64,000 nucleotides of DNA from positions 9,749 through 73,748 of the forward strand of contig CAZJYN010000003.1 of NCBI GenBank assembly GCA_964550285.1. Direction: 5' to 3'. Of the stretch, positions 1 to 7,877 are shown piece after piece. The notes under the pieces were generated by a model. It did not search any database. It saw only the letters and a list, made by a program, of their open reading frames with translations, and had not been told where the DNA came from. This stretch comes from S36-B12 sp964550285 (GTDB lineage: Bacteria; Actinomycetota; Actinomycetes; S36-B12). Both the position numbers and the translations under genes were made by a program. How positions within the stretch are numbered: the stretch's first letter is position 1; every line of letters begins with the position of its first letter.

Positions 1-282
1 AAGCAGTCGGCGATCCTTACCGCGCAGGGCCAAGCCGAGGCGGAGGTGCTCAAGGCCGAGGCCGACGCCAAGGCCGAGGTCATCCGCGCTGACGGTGAGG
101 CGATTGCGGTCGACAAGGTCTACGCCGCATTGCACGAGGCCAACCCGACCTCGTCGGCTCTCGCGCACCGCTACCTCGAGACGCTGCCGGAGATCGCGAA
201 CGGTGAAGCCAGCAAGGTCTGGGTGCTGCCGAGTGAGTTGACATCGGTCGTGCAGGGCTTGAAGGAAGGCTTCAGCAAGTAA
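1..282 (+). CDS. SPFH/band 7 family protein, C-terminal fragment
   Basis: The reading frame is open from the first base, so the 5' part lies outside the window; the internal GTG at 46 is not the real start. The visible 93 residues begin with an Ala/Glu/Lys-rich helical stretch (repeated AEA, KAE units), typical of the coiled coil after the SPFH domain of stomatin-like proteins. The tail contains the family-like pattern ALAHRYLETLPEIANG followed by a valine-rich end. Such proteins form membrane-associated oligomers, often paired with an NfeD protein. No NfeD is visible downstream; it may lie upstream. The family call is firm from the C-terminal pattern, but the exact role is unknown. Confidence 0.75.
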   Translation, partial: KQSAILTAQGQAEAEVLKAEADAKAEVIRADGEAIAVDKVYAALHEANPTSSALAHRYLETLPEIANGEASKVWVLPSELTSVVQGLKEGFSK

Positions 283-297
283 CTGCAGGCCCGCGGC

Positions 298-750
298 CTA
301 ACGCCAACACCGCACGATCGCCGAAGCGCTGGTCGCTGCGGTGATGACCGCGATGACGATGCCCGCGGTGGCCGTGACGCCGGCTTGCAGGTTGACATCG
401 GTCTGTGCGCTGAGGGCGACAACGGCGCTAAGAGCCGCCAAGCCGGCAAGCACCAGGAAATCGGGGCGCCCGATCGCCTGCGCAGGCGCGGCCCGCATCG
501 CGGTGCGAGCAAGGGCGAAGATGGCCAGCCAGGCCAGCGTGTAGACGACGAAAACGCGTGGCTCGTTCAGCGAGGTGATGATCGGGAAGGCAGCGACCAC
601 GCCGGCAAGTATTAGTGCGATCCCGCGCCGCAGCGCACGGCTACGCGACCAGGCGCGGACTTTGTCCTCCGCGCGTTGTTGGTCCAGCGCACTGATCGCG
701 TTGTTGCGATCTACCGCGTCCTTTGCGAGGTACTTGGCGTCATCGAACAT
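298..750 (-). CDS. Hypothetical membrane protein, 150 aa
   Basis: I do not recognise the family. The N-terminal 40 residues are polar and charged, followed by hydrophobic stretches at about residues 42-60, 66-85, 97-112 and 120-142, which suggests four membrane segments. The ATG directly abuts the stop of the upstream minus-strand gene (TAG then ATG), so the two are almost certainly co-transcribed and translationally coupled. It converges with the band-7 gene, with only 15 bp between the two stops. A small integral membrane protein is all that can be said. Confidence 0.6.
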   Translation of the reverse strand: MFDDAKYLAKDAVDRNNAISALDQQRAEDKVRAWSRSRALRRGIALILAGVVAAFPIITSLNEPRVFVVYTLAWLAIFALARTAMRAAPAQAIGRPDFLVLAGLAALSAVVALSAQTDVNLQAGVTATAGIVIAVITAATSASAIVRCWR

Positions 751-951
751 CTAGCCGCGATCCCTATCGCTTGGTTCGATCTTCGTCAGGTAGGGATCGT
801 GCAGGTAGGCATCGAACAGGGCGTCGGTCTCCGCTGGAGCGGAAAGATCCTGCGGATCCGTGGCGAGCCGAGAGAGCAATTCGCGCGCCTTGGCCGATTG
901 CGCGGGTGCCCCACGGGCGGCCACTTCCTCGAGCCGATCACGTGAGTCCAT
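751..951 (-). CDS. Small hypothetical protein, 66 aa
   Basis: This is a soluble, charged protein (many Asp, Arg and Ala) with no membrane segment and no recognised domain. The frame stays open further upstream, but the ATG at 951 is chosen because the extension has atypical Ser/Thr/Lys-rich composition and overlaps the divergent transporter gene. A weak -10-like CACACT lies six bases before this ATG, which would fit a leaderless start. Its stop touches the start of the membrane-protein gene, so the two form one short operon. Confidence 0.5.
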   Translation of the reverse strand: MDSRDRLEEVAARGAPAQSAKARELLSRLATDPQDLSAPAETDALFDAYLHDPYLTKIEPSDRDRG

Positions 952-1018
952 AAGGCGAGTGTGCCACTGGCAGGATTGCGCTCGCGGGCGCTTGGCCTGC
1001 GTTCTCGAGGAGGTAAGC

Positions 1019-1339
1019 GTGGCGTGGGTGCTGTTGGCGGGGGCCATCATCTTCGAGGTCTTCGGCACCGTGATGCTGAAAGTGAGCGAGGGCTTCACGC
1101 GACTACTCCCGGCTGTCGGAGTTGTCGCCGGCTACATCCTGTCCTTCGGCCTGCTCGGCCTCGCCTTGCGCAACATCGGGCTGAGCACCGCCTATGCGAT
1201 CTGGGCGGGGGTCGGAACGGTAGGCGTGGCTATCGTCGGCGTGGTGGTCTTCGGTGAGAACTTGCCCTGGTTAGGCGTGGTCGGTATTGCGCTCGTCGTG
1301 GCTGGGGTCGTGCTGTTGAACTTCGCCGTTCCGCACTAA
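1019..1339 (+). CDS. SMR family multidrug/guanidinium efflux protein
   Basis: This is a 106-residue protein with four predicted transmembrane helices, the usual length for small multidrug resistance transporters of the EmrE/SugE/QacE type. The essential membrane Glu is present at residue 13, and the conserved AIWAGVG segment of helix 3 follows near residue 60. Such proteins work as antiparallel dimers exchanging protons for quaternary cations or guanidinium. The start is GTG 1019, about five bases after a GAGGAGGT ribosome-binding site; longer in-frame starts upstream run through non-hydrophobic sequence. Substrate class (SugE-like or EmrE-like) cannot be settled by eye. Confidence 0.88.
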   Translation: MAWVLLAGAIIFEVFGTVMLKVSEGFTRLLPAVGVVAGYILSFGLLGLALRNIGLSTAYAIWAGVGTVGVAIVGVVVFGENLPWLGVVGIALVVAGVVLLNFAVPH

Positions 1340-1343
1340 CTCG

Positions 1344-1443
1344 NNNNNNNNNNNNNNNNNNNNNNNNNNNNNNNNNNNNNNNNNNNNNNNNNNNNNNNNN
1401 NNNNNNNNNNNNNNNNNNNNNNNNNNNNNNNNNNNNNNNNNNN
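1344..1443. other. Assembly gap (100 N)
   Basis: A run of exactly 100 N, the conventional placeholder for a gap of unknown length. Nothing can be said about the missing sequence. The 3' flank begins within a probable regulatory region. Confidence 0.99.
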
Positions 1444-1447
1444 CTCA

Positions 1448-1465
1448 TGTTTACAACTGTAAACA
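1448..1465. promoter_or_regulatory. Perfect 8-bp inverted repeat, operator-like
   Basis: TGTTTACA and TGTAAACA flank a 2-bp centre (AC), giving an 18-bp near-perfect palindrome that is AT-rich against a GC-rich background. Size and symmetry fit the operator of a dimeric regulator such as a TetR-type protein. It sits 5 bases after the gap and about 120 bp before the YyaL-like gene, so it may control that gene or one hidden in the gap. Confidence 0.5.
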
Positions 1466-1586
1466 GCATTTCCGGCAGGGTCAATCGTCGGCTTGGGGAT
1501 TCGGTGAACCGGGACTGTGGACACCTGAATCGACGTTGGAACCCGGCGGTGTCAGAGGCGCACCCTCGGTGCGCGATGATCGAACA

Positions 1587-3626
1587 GTGCCGAATCGACT
1601 CAGCGAAGCCACATCCCCGTACCTGCTTCAGCACTCAGACAACCCCGTCGACTGGCGGGAGTGGAGCCAAGAAGCCTTCGACGAAGCTCGCGATCGCGGG
1701 CTTCCGATCTTCTTGTCGATCGGGTACTCGGCCTGCCACTGGTGTCACGTCATGGCCCACGAGTCCTTCGAGGACGAGGCGATCGCGGCCTACCTGAACG
1801 AGAACTTCGTATCCATCAAGGTCGACAGGGAAGAGCGGCCGGACCTGGACTCCGTCTACATGGACGCAACGGTCGCGATGACCGGGCACGGCGGCTGGCC
1901 GATGACCGTGTTCTTGGATCATGAGGGCCGCCCGTTCTACGCGGGCACGTACTTCCCACCCGAGCCGCGGCATCAGATGTCGTCGTTCCCGCAATTGCTG
2001 CAAGCCATCACCGATGCCTGGGAGAACCGTCGCGGTGAGATCGAGGCAGCCGGGCAACGCATCGTCGAGGCACTTTCCAGCCGGCAACTAGCGGCCGCTG
2101 GCGAGGCACCACCCACGCTGGCCGAGCTCGACGCCGCGGTCGCGGGACTGTCCCAGGACTTCGATGCGCAATACGGCGGCTTCGGTGGTGCACCCAAGTT
2201 CCCACCGTCCATGCTGCTTGAGTTCTTGATCCGGTACGTCGCGCTACCTGGCGTTACGCACGGCGCCGAAGCGATGGACATGCTCGAGCGCACCCTTGAG
2301 GCCATGGCGCGCGGCGGGATGTACGACCAGATCGGCGGCGGATTCGCGCGCTACTCGGTCGATGATCGCTGGGTGGTGCCGCACTTCGAGAAGATGCTCT
2401 ACGACAACGCCCTACTCCTGCGGGTGTACGTGCACTACTGGCGAATGACCGGCTCCGCCTTCGCCGAACGGATCGCGCGCGAAAGCGCCGAATTCCTGGT
2501 GCGCGATATGCGAACACCCGAAGGCGGATTCGCATCGGCACTCGATGCCGACAGCGAGGGGGTGGAAGGCAAGTTCTACGCCTGGACACCCGAGCAGTTG
2601 ATCGCGGTGCTCGGAGACGAAGACGGACGCTGGGCAGCGGACCTACTCACCGTCACCCCGCAGGGCACATTCGAGCACGGGTCCTCGACCCTGCAATTGC
2701 TGCGCGACCCCGATGACTGGCAGCGGTGGTACTCGGTGCGCGCGCGGTTGTTCGAAGCGCGCGAAGAGCGGGTGCATCCCGGACGCGACGACAAGGTTGT
2801 GGCGTCGTGGAACGGAATGGCGATCGCAGCCTTGGCCGAGGCCGGACAGTTGCTGGGCGAACCCGAGTGGGTGGAAGCGGCGATGGTGGCAGCGGATCTG
2901 CTGGTGGCCGTGCATCTCGGAGCGCAGGACGACGACCGGCTCGCTCGCACCTCCAAGGACGGCCTTGCCGGTAACAACCTCGGGGTACTCGACGATTACG
3001 GCAGCGTGGCCGAAGGCTTCCTTGCCCTCGGCCAAGTGACCGGTGAGATCGCCTGGCAGCAATTCGCGGGCATATTGCTCGATGTGGCAGTCCAGCACTT
3101 CGCCGACGGTGAAGGCGGCTTCTTCGATACCGCCGACGACGCCCCCGAGTTGGTGCGCCGGCCCCGGGACCCGGCGGACAACGCCGAGCCGTCGGGATGG
3201 TTCGCCGTTGCCAACTCCCTGGTGACCTACGCGGCCCTCACCGGATCCACCGAACACCGGACGGTAGCCGAGCGGGCGCTGGGCTTGGTGTCCTCGCTGG
3301 CCGAACGGGCCCCGCGAGCCGTCGGCTGGGGGCTGGTCGCTGCTACGGCCTTGCAGGCCGGACCACTCGAAGTGGCCGTCGTCGTTCCTGAGTCGGGTGA
3401 TTCCAGCGGCCGGGAATTGATCGATACGGCATTCGCATCCACCTCACCGGGCACAGTGGTCGCGTGGGGCCCGGTCGACAGCGACGATCAACCGCTGCTT
3501 CGGGACCGGCCGCTCATCGACGGTCGACCGAGCGCCTATGTGTGCCGTGGATTCGTCTGCGATCGGCCGGTTGCGTCCTCGGAGGAATTGGCGTCGATGG
3601 TTCGGGCGCGCTCTGGCGTCGTTTAG
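1587..3626 (+). CDS. YyaL/SPATA20-type thioredoxin domain protein (DUF255)
   Basis: A 679-residue protein with the two-part layout of the YyaL/spermatogenesis-associated protein 20 family: an N-terminal thioredoxin-like domain (about 1-170) and a C-terminal (alpha/alpha)6 glycoside-hydrolase-like region. The start is set at GTG 1587 because residues 1-23 match the usual family N terminus (PNRL..TSPYLLQH..NPVDW). The redox motif CHWC is at residues 50-53, followed by GGWPM and the APKFP and PHFEKMLYDN motifs of the family. Biochemical function is unknown; a redox or sugar-related role is proposed for the family. A homologue stands near a short-chain cis-prenyltransferase in M. tuberculosis too, as here. 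Confidence 0.9.
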   Translation: MPNRLSEATSPYLLQHSDNPVDWREWSQEAFDEARDRGLPIFLSIGYSACHWCHVMAHESFEDEAIAAYLNENFVSIKVDREERPDLDSVYMDATVAMTGHGGWPMTVFLDHEGRPFYAGTYFPPEPRHQMSSFPQLLQAITDAWENRRGEIEAAGQRIVEALSSRQLAAAGEAPPTLAELDAAVAGLSQDFDAQYGGFGGAPKFPPSMLLEFLIRYVALPGVTHGAEAMDMLERTLEAMARGGMYDQIGGGFARYSVDDRWVVPHFEKMLYDNALLLRVYVHYWRMTGSAFAERIARESAEFLVRDMRTPEGGFASALDADSEGVEGKFYAWTPEQLIAVLGDEDGRWAADLLTVTPQGTFEHGSSTLQLLRDPDDWQRWYSVRARLFEAREERVHPGRDDKVVASWNGMAIAALAEAGQLLGEPEWVEAAMVAADLLVAVHLGAQDDDRLARTSKDGLAGNNLGVLDDYGSVAEGFLALGQVTGEIAWQQFAGILLDVAVQHFADGEGGFFDTADDAPELVRRPRDPADNAEPSGWFAVANSLVTYAALTGSTEHRTVAERALGLVSSLAERAPRAVGWGLVAATALQAGPLEVAVVVPESGDSSGRELIDTAFASTSPGTVVAWGPVDSDDQPLLRDRPLIDGRPSAYVCRGFVCDRPVASSEELASMVRARSGVV

Positions 3627-3689
3627 CGCGTCGGGGGGAGTAGCCTGAGGCACGCTGTCGAGAGCGGCTCAGGGGAAGGACATGGGTTA

Positions 3690-4463
3690 GTGGGTCTAAC
3701 GGATCTCGTCTACGGCGTCTACGAACGGCGACTTCAGACCCACGTCAAGGATGCCGCGGATCGTGGCCGAACCCCCAAACATGTCGGTGTGATCTTGGAC
3801 GGCAACCGTCGGTGGGCCACCGCGCAGGGCTCGACCTCGGCAGTGGGTCACGAAGCCGGTGCAGCGAAAATCGTCGACTTCCTTACCTGGTGCGATGACG
3901 CCAACGTGGAAGTCGTGACCTTGTGGCTGCTGTCCACCGACAACCTCACGCGGCCAGAGCCCGAATTGGATGCGCTGCTGGGCATCATCGAGGACACCGT
4001 GCACGGGCTGGTAGGCCAAGGACGCTGGCGGCTGCATCCGGTGGGGGCGCTGGATCTACTGCCCGATCACACGGCGCGGGTATTGAAGGAAGCGCAGGAA
4101 GCCACCGCCGGGCTCGACGGCTCGTTGGTGAACGTTGCCGTTGGCTACGGCGGCCGCCGCGAGGTAGTCGACGCGGTGCGCTCGTTGCTGCAAAGCCACG
4201 CCGACCAGGGAACCACGCTCGATGAACTCGCCCAGGTGGTGGATGTCGAGCACATCGCCGATCACCTCTACACGAAGGGGCAACCGGATCCTGACCTAGT
4301 AATCCGAACCTCCGGTGAACAGCGCCTGTCGGGCTTCTTGATGTGGCAAAGCGCCCATTCGGAGTTCTACTTCTGTGAGGCGTTCTGGCCGGACTTCCGC
4401 CGCGTCGACTTCCTGCGGGCGCTGCGCGCGTTCGCGGAACGGCAACGCCGCTTCGGCGCATGA
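3690..4463 (+). CDS. cis-prenyltransferase (short-chain, Z-farnesyl-PP synthase-like)
   Basis: A 257-residue member of the undecaprenyl diphosphate synthase family. The catalytic Asp37 is in VGVILDGNRRWA, and the C-terminal RTSGEQRLSGFLMWQ motif binds the diphosphate of isopentenyl-PP. The N terminus (MGLTDLVYGVYERRL) resembles the mycobacterial Rv1086 group, which makes omega,E,Z-farnesyl diphosphate for decaprenyl-phosphate synthesis. Chain length is inferred from that resemblance only. GTG 3690 is preceded by AGGGGAAGG; an upstream ATG at 3682 hits a stop immediately. A TAGCCT -10 box near 3641 suits a leader of about 40 nt. The stop overlaps the next gene's ATG. Confidence 0.88.
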   Translation: MGLTDLVYGVYERRLQTHVKDAADRGRTPKHVGVILDGNRRWATAQGSTSAVGHEAGAAKIVDFLTWCDDANVEVVTLWLLSTDNLTRPEPELDALLGIIEDTVHGLVGQGRWRLHPVGALDLLPDHTARVLKEAQEATAGLDGSLVNVAVGYGGRREVVDAVRSLLQSHADQGTTLDELAQVVDVEHIADHLYTKGQPDPDLVIRTSGEQRLSGFLMWQSAHSEFYFCEAFWPDFRRVDFLRALRAFAERQRRFGA

Positions 4464-5230
4464 GTTCGCAGAACCCACCCCCGGAGATCGCCAAACGGGT
4501 GGACCCCAACGCAGAGCGCGTGCTGCACCGGCCGTTCTTCATGGTCTTGGTCCTTGCCACCGTGGGCGGTGCACTGGACGCCGATGATTACCTCACCTAC
4601 GGCGTCTTCACCGCCAACCAGGCGGGCAACATGGTGTTGCTGTGGATCAAGATCCTCGATGAACCTGGACAAGCGCTGTTGTCGCTTAGTTCCCTCGTCG
4701 GATGCGCGTTGGGAATCGCGTTCGTCGTCGTCTTACGGAGCTTGAAACGCTGGCCGGCGGGTGAACGCGGGTCTCGCACCCTGCTGTTCGTGGCGGCAGC
4801 CATCTTGGCGATCACCTCACTGATCGGGGGTCGGCTCTTCGATCCGCGCGTCGAGGTTTCCGCGAGTAACTTGGAACTTGGCAGCACATCATGGTGGGGC
4901 GCGTTCTTCTCGGTGTCCATGTCGGCATTCTCACTGGGCGTACTGGCAACGGTCTTCGTATGGGCTGGAACGCAGAAGACCGCGGTGATCGCCGCTACCG
5001 GCCCGTATCTCGACGCCGCGCGCTACGCCACGGCGAGCGCGATCTACAAATCGCCGGAGTACCGCGCGAAGTGGCGGGCACTGATCGCTTTCCCCATCGC
5101 CTGGACGCTGGGAGCGATGTTCGTGGGCCTGACGTCCCTGGACCGTCCGTTCATCACCTTGATCGCGGTGCTGACGGTGCTGGCTGTGGCCGTGTTCGCA
5201 CGGGCCCGCGATCCGCAAACGGACCCGTAG
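4460..5230 (+). CDS. DUF1275 (YoaK family) membrane protein
   Basis: A 256-residue integral membrane protein with about six hydrophobic segments. The motif GGALDADDYLTYGVFTANQAGN near residues 35-58 is the signature of DUF1275/YoaK proteins. Members are of unknown function; a transport role is often guessed from topology. The ATG overlaps the prenyltransferase stop by four bases (ATGA), so the pair is translationally coupled, which could hint at a lipid-carrier connection, but that is inference. It is followed by the CTAG-rich repeat between converging genes. Confidence 0.82.
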   Translation: MSSQNPPPEIAKRVDPNAERVLHRPFFMVLVLATVGGALDADDYLTYGVFTANQAGNMVLLWIKILDEPGQALLSLSSLVGCALGIAFVVVLRSLKRWPAGERGSRTLLFVAAAILAITSLIGGRLFDPRVEVSASNLELGSTSWWGAFFSVSMSAFSLGVLATVFVWAGTQKTAVIAATGPYLDAARYATASAIYKSPEYRAKWRALIAFPIAWTLGAMFVGLTSLDRPFITLIAVLTVLAVAVFARARDPQTDP

Positions 5231-5241
5231 GCCCGACCTGC

Positions 5242-5290
5242 AGCGCTAGATCTGAAGCGCTAGATCTGAAGCGCTAGACCTAGCTAGCGC
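5242..5290. repeat. 14-bp tandem repeat with CTAG-rich hairpin
   Basis: The 14-bp unit AGCGCTAGATCTGA occurs at 5242-5255 and 5256-5269, with a partial third copy from 5270. The last copy leads into a hairpin: GCGCTAG (5271-5277), a 6-nt loop, and CTAGCGC (5284-5290). It lies between two converging genes, so a bidirectional terminator is plausible although no T-tract is present. Confidence 0.7.
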
Positions 5291-5293
5291 ACG

Positions 5294-6187
5294 CTAGTTC
5301 CAGGACTCGGCAACCGCCGAGGCATCGGCCATGCCCTGTGCTCGACCCATATCGCGGGCAGTGGGGATCGAATCCGGATCCATCATCTGCTTGTCGGTGA
5401 AGGACTCAGGGACGGCGGTGAAGACGGTCGTGCCCGAATCCTTGAGCGCCAAGAGATCCTCGGCGTCCTGCTTCGTCATTCCCGTCGGTTCGAAGCCGCG
5501 CAGCGAGAGCACGAGCGCGAACCGTGATCCGGCCACTAGATCCAAATGCACGGCGCTGGCGCCTACTCCACCGTCCATGCACTTGCGGTCTTGGACCTGT
5601 TGCGGGGGGAACATCCCCGGCAGGGCCGTGCTTGCCGCCATCGCGGCGGCCGGGGTGACGGCCGCGCGATGATCGATCACGCATCGTTCACCGCTGAAGG
5701 TGTCGATGCAGGTGATGTGCACGGCCTCGCTCGGCCAATCGCCCACACCGGCGATGATCTCGACGTTGCGGTGCATGGTCTCCGGTTCGACGGTTTGGGC
5801 TGCGAGGGCGGCGTGGCCCACGCGCTGCAACTGATCCGGATCGCTGGTGGTTGTCGTCTCGAAGACGCTCCACGCGCGCGCCTGGCTGGGATGCGTGTCA
5901 CCGGAGGCGGATAGGTGCGCGGCCAGTTGCGGGAGACGGGTCATCGCGTCGAGTTCGGTATGCAAACGGCGCAGGCCGTCACGGGCGAGCACGGTGGCGA
6001 CCATGGATCCGGCCGAGGTGCCGACGATCCGCTGCGCGCCGCGCACATCGATGCCGGCGTCCATCAACGCCGTCAGGTAGCCCACCTGCCAGGCCACGAA
6101 GAAGATGCCACCGCCACCTAGGCAGAGCGAACGGTCGAAGCCGTGTCCGTAGCGGGCATCGAAGGAGGGTGGAAGGGCGATATCCAT
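5294..6187 (-). CDS. Patatin-like phospholipase
   Basis: A 297-residue patatin-fold serine lipase. It shows the glycine-rich oxyanion-hole loop GGGG at residues 24-27, the nucleophile elbow GTSAG with Ser58, and the dyad aspartate in DGG at Asp205. Patatin enzymes cleave acyl groups from membrane lipids with a Ser-Asp dyad. No signal peptide or membrane helix is evident, so it is probably cytoplasmic or peripherally bound. A -10-like CAGTCT lies six bases before the ATG, which suggests leaderless transcription. It diverges from the PhoH-type gene, and a palindrome lies in the shared 204-bp intergenic region. Confidence 0.85.
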   Translation of the reverse strand: MDIALPPSFDARYGHGFDRSLCLGGGGIFFVAWQVGYLTALMDAGIDVRGAQRIVGTSAGSMVATVLARDGLRRLHTELDAMTRLPQLAAHLSASGDTHPSQARAWSVFETTTTSDPDQLQRVGHAALAAQTVEPETMHRNVEIIAGVGDWPSEAVHITCIDTFSGERCVIDHRAAVTPAAAMAASTALPGMFPPQQVQDRKCMDGGVGASAVHLDLVAGSRFALVLSLRGFEPTGMTKQDAEDLLALKDSGTTVFTAVPESFTDKQMMDPDSIPTARDMGRAQGMADASAVAESWN

Positions 6188-6242
6188 GTCACAAGACTGA
6201 CACCACGAGTGGGGTTTCGTGGGGTTTCGACTCCGAAAAAGT

Positions 6243-6259
6243 GAACATTCTTCATGTTC
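6243..6259. promoter_or_regulatory. GAACAT-N5-ATGTTC dyad between divergent genes
   Basis: A perfect 6-bp inverted repeat with a 5-bp spacer, nested in a wider one (GTGAACA at 6241-6247 with TGTTCAC at 6266-6272). It lies about 56 bp upstream of the patatin start and 130 bp upstream of the PhoH gene, a suitable place for an operator. The spacing is wrong for an actinobacterial LexA box (GAAC-N4-GTTC). Confidence 0.4.
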
Positions 6260-6391
6260 TTTCGTTGTTCACCGGAACGCCATGAAGCGCGCCGCGCGGC
6301 GTGTCGAAGTGTGGGCCGGTGGGTTCGGTTCTAGCGTGTAGTTGCGAACCGGGTTCGCCGGTTCGAGGCCGGTAGGCAGCTAGGAGACCGT

Positions 6392-7693
6392 GTGCAACTA
6401 GGCGCCCGCAAGACGTACGTCCTCGACACATCCGTCCTTCTCTCCGATCCCCGGGCGCTGCTGCGGTTCGACGAACATGACGTCGTCGTTCCGGTCGTGG
6501 TGGTCACCGAACTCGAGGCCAAACGCTCGCACCCCGAGCTCGGCTACTTCGCTCGGCAAGCCCTGCGGTTGCTCGATGAGCTGCGGGTGCAGGCCGGCAG
6601 GCTCGATGAACCCATCGCGCTCGGCGACGGCGGCGGAACACTCCGGGTGGAGTTGAACCACACGGATGTCGAGTCCTTGCCATCGGGGCTGCGGCTAGGT
6701 GACAACGACACCCGCATCCTCGCCGTAGCCAAGAACCTGGCACTCGGTGGTCTCGACGTGACGCTCGTCAGCAAGGACCTGCCCATGCGGGTCAAGGCAT
6801 CGTCCGTTGGCTTGCTCGCCGAGGAGTACCGAGCCGAATTGGTGGTGGAGTCCGGCTACACCGGAGTGCAGGAGATCGATGTCGCCGGCTCCGATGTCGA
6901 TCGGCTCTTCGAAGAGGGCGTGATCGATGTCGAGGCTGCCCGGGACCTGCCCTGTCACTGCGGACTGGTGCTGCTCTCCGATCGCGGAAGCGCACTTGGT
7001 CGGGTCACCGCCGATAAACGGGTGCGGCTGGTGCGCGGCGACCGGGAGGCGTTCGGTGTGCACGGGCGCAGTGCCGAACAGCGGATCGCGCTGGATCTGC
7101 TGATGGATCCGGAGATCGGCATCGTCTCGCTCGGTGGCCGCGCCGGAACCGGCAAGAGCGCGTTGGCACTTTGTGCCGGCTTGGAATCGGTGCTCGAGCG
7201 GCGCCAACACCGCAAGGTCATCGTCTTTCGTCCGCTCTACGCCGTGGGTGGCCAGGACTTGGGCTACCTGCCCGGCAGCGAGAACGAGAAGATGTCGCCG
7301 TGGGGTCAGGCGGTCTACGACACCTTGAACGCTGTCACTACCTCCGAAGTCGTGGACGAGATCACCGATCGGGGCATGCTCGAGGTGCTGCCGCTGACCC
7401 ACATCCGTGGCCGATCCCTGCATGACGCCTTCGTGATCGTGGACGAGGCCCAATCACTCGAACGCAACGTGTTGTTGACGGTGCTCTCGCGCATCGGCGC
7501 CGACAGCCGGGTGGTGCTCACCCATGACGTCGGCCAACGGGACAACCTTCGGGTGGGCCGCTACGACGGCGTGGTCGCGGTCGTAGAGAAGCTCAAGGGT
7601 CACCCGCTGTTCGCGCACGTCACTTTGACTCGCTCGGAGCGTTCACCGGTGGCTGCGCTGGTCACCGAACTGCTCGAGGACGGCCACATCTAA
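6392..7693 (+). CDS. phoH2: PhoH2: PIN domain fused to PhoH ATPase
   Basis: A 433-residue two-domain protein. Residues 1-150 form a PIN ribonuclease domain, with Asp12 in YVLDTSVLL, Glu40 and the later GDNDTRIL acidic cluster. Residues 225-433 form the PhoH P-loop ATPase, with Walker A GRAGTGKS at 249-256 and Walker B-like AFVIVDEAQS near 347-356. In mycobacteria PhoH2 is an ATP-driven RNA helicase/ribonuclease. GTG 6392 follows a TAGGAG ribosome-binding site. No small antitoxin-like ORF overlaps its 5' end, as has been described for some mycobacterial phoH2 genes. Length and motifs are complete. Confidence 0.92.
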   Translation: MQLGARKTYVLDTSVLLSDPRALLRFDEHDVVVPVVVVTELEAKRSHPELGYFARQALRLLDELRVQAGRLDEPIALGDGGGTLRVELNHTDVESLPSGLRLGDNDTRILAVAKNLALGGLDVTLVSKDLPMRVKASSVGLLAEEYRAELVVESGYTGVQEIDVAGSDVDRLFEEGVIDVEAARDLPCHCGLVLLSDRGSALGRVTADKRVRLVRGDREAFGVHGRSAEQRIALDLLMDPEIGIVSLGGRAGTGKSALALCAGLESVLERRQHRKVIVFRPLYAVGGQDLGYLPGSENEKMSPWGQAVYDTLNAVTTSEVVDEITDRGMLEVLPLTHIRGRSLHDAFVIVDEAQSLERNVLLTVLSRIGADSRVVLTHDVGQRDNLRVGRYDGVVAVVEKLKGHPLFAHVTLTRSERSPVAALVTELLEDGHI

Positions 7694-7757
7694 CGCCAGA
7701 GTGCTCTCGGGCAAGGCGTGACTCTGGTCACACAGTGGCCAATAATCGGTCAATCCT

Positions 7758-7781
7758 GCCGTGAATGTCCGATTTCACGGC
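7758..7781 (+). other. 8-bp hairpin in the leader of the secreted lysozyme-like gene
   Basis: GCCGTGAA (7758-7765) and TTCACGGC (7774-7781) can pair around an 8-nt loop. It lies in the 184-bp region between phoH2 and the secreted protein gene. There is no U-tract, so it may be a weak terminator for phoH2 or structure in the next gene's leader. Confidence 0.4.
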
Positions 7782-7877
7782 GTGTCGGGAGGACAGGCCG
7801 GGCGACGTCGGCGTGACAAGTTTGTGACCTTCGGGCAGCGTAGGGGCGGTCCGGATACGTCGTCATCGAGGAGATTC

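Noticed and set aside
6243..6259. LexA (SOS) box
   Set aside because: The half sites look like GAAC/GTTC but the spacer is nine bases between them, not four.
6695..7453. 252-aa minus-strand ORF opposite phoH2
   Set aside because: It overlaps the conserved ATPase domain entirely and has no start signal of its own.
7694..7877. Possible ydaO (c-di-AMP) riboswitch before the secreted lysozyme-like gene
   Set aside because: Such riboswitches precede rpf-type genes in actinobacteria, but I could not match the conserved core here, only a simple 8-bp hairpin. A covariance-model search would be needed.
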